Shown: one piece after another, positions 13,535-15,506 of the stretch
Numbering within the stretch: the stretch's first letter is position 1
How the letters are laid out: each line of letters starts with the position of its first letter
Origin: Maritimibacter sp.
Lineage (GTDB): Bacteria; Pseudomonadota; Alphaproteobacteria; Rhodobacterales; Rhodobacteraceae
NCBI GenBank assembly: GCA_020441225.1
Contig: JAGRMP010000672.1
Span: 1-15,506, forward strand
Reading direction: 5' to 3'
DNA: 15,506 nt
Notes under the pieces: model-generated
Seen by the model: the letters and a program-made list of their open reading frames with translations, nothing else
Told to the model about the DNA's origin: nothing
Database searches by the model: none
Translations under genes and position numbers: made by a program

Positions 13535-15506
13535 ATGGGGAACACAAGTTGGTCAATGGCGCGTGCATTTTGCATGCTCTCCATCGTCGTTTTGGTAGCG
13601 GCGCCGGCCGCGCGCGCCGGTGGTCGGTTGGCGTACGATTTCGAGGGCGTGCTTCGACAATGGCCGCTCGCCCCTCACAAGGCGCAATCCATCGTTCCCG
13701 TCCAGGACCGGGGCGCGACCGACTACGCTCGGTGGCTGCAACAGGACCTTGCGACGCTCGGTTTCTACCAGGGCGCGATCGATGGGATTGCCGGGGACGC
13801 GACCACTGATGCGTTGGTGCGGTTCTACCGGGCATCGCCACTCACCAGTGGCGATTTTGACACCTACGAACGCGACGTTCTGCGCAAGGCGGCAATGCTT
13901 TTTGAAACCGGACGCCATTCCTTGGCGGCGGCGCTCGCGAAGGCCCCCGAACTCGTCGCGGCCTGGGGGCTGCGAGAAAGGGCGCTCGCGGCCAATGACG
14001 CGGGGGATATCGATACGGCCGTGGATCTCGAAATGCAGGAGTTCACCGCAATGTCGGGACTGCTGGGAGGGGACCACCCGACGACTTTGGAGGTGCAGAG
14101 AAACCTCGACGGTTTTGCGTTGATGTTGATCATGCGCGGTTCACAGGCGTTGGACGCGGGCGAAAACGCGGAAGCGGAGGCGCTGTACCGGAAATCGCTG
14201 GAGATTTCGAAGCACATGCGTGCGGATTCGCCCCATGAACTGGCGTACGGCGCTTTGCAGGGAATAGCGATCAGCCTGTTCTACCAGAAAAAGCTGGTTG
14301 CGGCGGAGGACTATTATGAGCGGGCCTGGAAGGTTGCGGCACAGATGTTCGGACCGGATGATCCAACGACGCTGGATGCCCTGACGTTTTTCGCCAACGA
14401 TGTCTTCGACCAGGGGCGGTATTCTGATGCTGAAGGTCTCTATCGGGATCTTCTGGATGCCAAAATTCGCACGAAGGGTGGAAATGACCTTGAAACCTTG
14501 GAGGCAATGTCGTTCGTGGCAAAATGCGTTGTGTTTCAAGGACGCTACGCGGAGGCAGAGGCGCTGTATCGCCAAGACATCGCGGGAAGAAGACTGATTC
14601 AAGATGCCCTTGATCCGGGCATGCTTGCCGCACAGCACAACTTGGCCAATGCGATCCTTGGCCAGGGGAGATTCGCGGAGGCTGAGACGCTTTTTAGGAG
14701 GGTGGCTGAGGCGAGAAAAACTGTTTCAGGCAACGATCACCCGGAGACGCTGAAGTCTCTGGCCGGCCTGGCTTCGGCTCTTGAAGAGCAAGGTCGTTAT
14801 GAGTTGGCAGAGGAAATTAACCGAGAGGTTCTGGAAAGCAGAATACGCCTCTTGGGAAATGAGAATATTGATACGTCTGCTTCACTTCACAATCTTGCGA
14901 ACACGGTGTTTGATCAGAGGCGCTACTCAGAGGCAGAACAGCTATATCGGAGGGCTGTTGATGTCCGAAATATAATTCTGGGACCGTTGCATCCGGAGAC
15001 GTTGGAATCCATGCAGAGTCTGGCGAACTGTTTGTCTGCTCAAGGAAAGAAACAAGAAGCTGAGTCACGTTTTCGGGAAATCCTCGTCGCCAAGCAACAA
15101 GCATTGGGTTTTGATCACCCATCAACGTTGTTGACATTGGGGAACTTGGCGAGCGTGGTTTCCGTTATGGAAAATGCATTCGAAGCTTCCGCGCTCTGGC
15201 GTCGGGCGCTTGAAGGTTATTCGAAAACGCTCGGTGAGGGCCACCCGAGAACCCTGTCAGCGCTCGACCGCCTGGCAATTGAAGAGGCCAACACCGGACG
15301 CTATCGCGATGCGTTCACCACCTGGCAGCGCGGCTTTGCGGCTGCCCCAGCCTTCTTCGCGGCGGACTATGGCGGGTCCGCCGGAAGTAGGAATGCTATG
15401 TTTCCATTGAGCGTGCCGGCGTTTCTCGAGGCGGCGTCCTGGGTGTCTTCGTCCGAGCGGGGCATTGCAGCGCGCTCATTCGAAGCCCAGGGCTGGCTGA
15501 CGTTTG
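13535..15506 (+). CDS. Third exported PGBD-TPR(-CHAT) protein, N-terminal 657 residues; runs off the right edge
   Basis: ATG 13535 follows GGAAAGG (13519-13525), and the frame is open without a stop to the last base. A signal peptide ends near residue 28 (ARAFCMLSIVVLVAAPAARA). Residues about 62-103 are the PGBD-like module (LATLGFYQGAIDGIAGDATT). The linker FETGRHSLAAALAKAPELVA matches the two upstream paralogs. About eleven 42-residue TPR units run from about 155 to 600 (for example GRFAEAETLFRRVAEARK and DQRRYSEAEQLYRRAVDVR). The last visible part (RSFEAQGWLTF) aligns with the post-TPR segment of the complete protein (GFQLQGWQSYG), so a CHAT domain is expected just beyond the window. That domain is not seen. 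Early codons are GC-rich; from about 14700 they become noticeably AT-richer. Confidence 0.9.
   Translation, partial: MGNTSWSMARAFCMLSIVVLVAAPAARAGGRLAYDFEGVLRQWPLAPHKAQSIVPVQDRGATDYARWLQQDLATLGFYQGAIDGIAGDATTDALVRFYRASPLTSGDFDTYERDVLRKAAMLFETGRHSLAAALAKAPELVAAWGLRERALAANDAGDIDTAVDLEMQEFTAMSGLLGGDHPTTLEVQRNLDGFALMLIMRGSQALDAGENAEAEALYRKSLEISKHMRADSPHELAYGALQGIAISLFYQKKLVAAEDYYERAWKVAAQMFGPDDPTTLDALTFFANDVFDQGRYSDAEGLYRDLLDAKIRTKGGNDLETLEAMSFVAKCVVFQGRYAEAEALYRQDIAGRRLIQDALDPGMLAAQHNLANAILGQGRFAEAETLFRRVAEARKTVSGNDHPETLKSLAGLASALEEQGRYELAEEINREVLESRIRLLGNENIDTSASLHNLANTVFDQRRYSEAEQLYRRAVDVRNIILGPLHPETLESMQSLANCLSAQGKKQEAESRFREILVAKQQALGFDHPSTLLTLGNLASVVSVMENAFEASALWRRALEGYSKTLGEGHPRTLSALDRLAIEEANTGRYRDAFTTWQRGFAAAPAFFAADYGGSAGSRNAMFPLSVPAFLEAASWVSSSERGIAARSFEAQGWLTF

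Overview
The window looks like part of a GC-rich alphaproteobacterial chromosome; a Rhodobacteraceae-like origin is an impression from protein style, not proof. Every supportable gene is on the + strand. I see no tRNA, rRNA, insertion sequence, integrase or CRISPR array.

The framework is a family of secreted caspase-like proteins sharing one architecture: signal peptide, small peptidoglycan-binding-like (PGBD) module, a short 'AP-x-LV' linker module, 42-residue TPR repeats and a C-terminal CHAT (HetF/caspase-fold) protease domain. Three members are present: the C-terminal end of one (1-744), one complete (8932-11985) and the N-terminal two thirds of one running off the right edge (13535-15506). 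A short CHAT-less relative (12582-13457) lies between the last two.

Layout. 1-2509: CHAT tail followed by two secreted proteins with less GC-biased codons, the first DUF2314-like. 2651-5990: a tight three-gene cassette without signal peptides, encoding two unrecognised soluble proteins and a membrane-anchored protein with a cytoplasmic Lon-like domain, one transmembrane helix, a proline-rich spacer and a periplasmic beta domain. 6087-7067: a small secreted protein and a secreted OmpA-like peptidoglycan-binding protein. 7068-7763: about 700 bases with no supportable gene but with hairpins and a direct repeat. 7764-8708: a secreted two-part protein ending at a strong hairpin. 8932-15506: complete PGBD-TPR-CHAT, second OmpA-like protein, CHAT-less PGBD-TPR protein and the truncated third PGBD-TPR protein.

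How it may work together (inference): the signal peptides put the CHAT proteases outside the cytoplasm, and the OmpA-like and PGBD modules would hold the parts on peptidoglycan. The Lon-like protein is the one component predicted to span the inner membrane, so it could link an envelope event to a cytoplasmic response or the reverse. Known TPR-CHAT proteins (for example Csx29 of type III-E CRISPR) are cytoplasmic, so an exported, multi-paralog CHAT array next to a membrane Lon-like protein is the part of this window most likely to be undescribed. The two CHAT copies also show a hand-countable gene-conversion signature over their last 150 or so bases.
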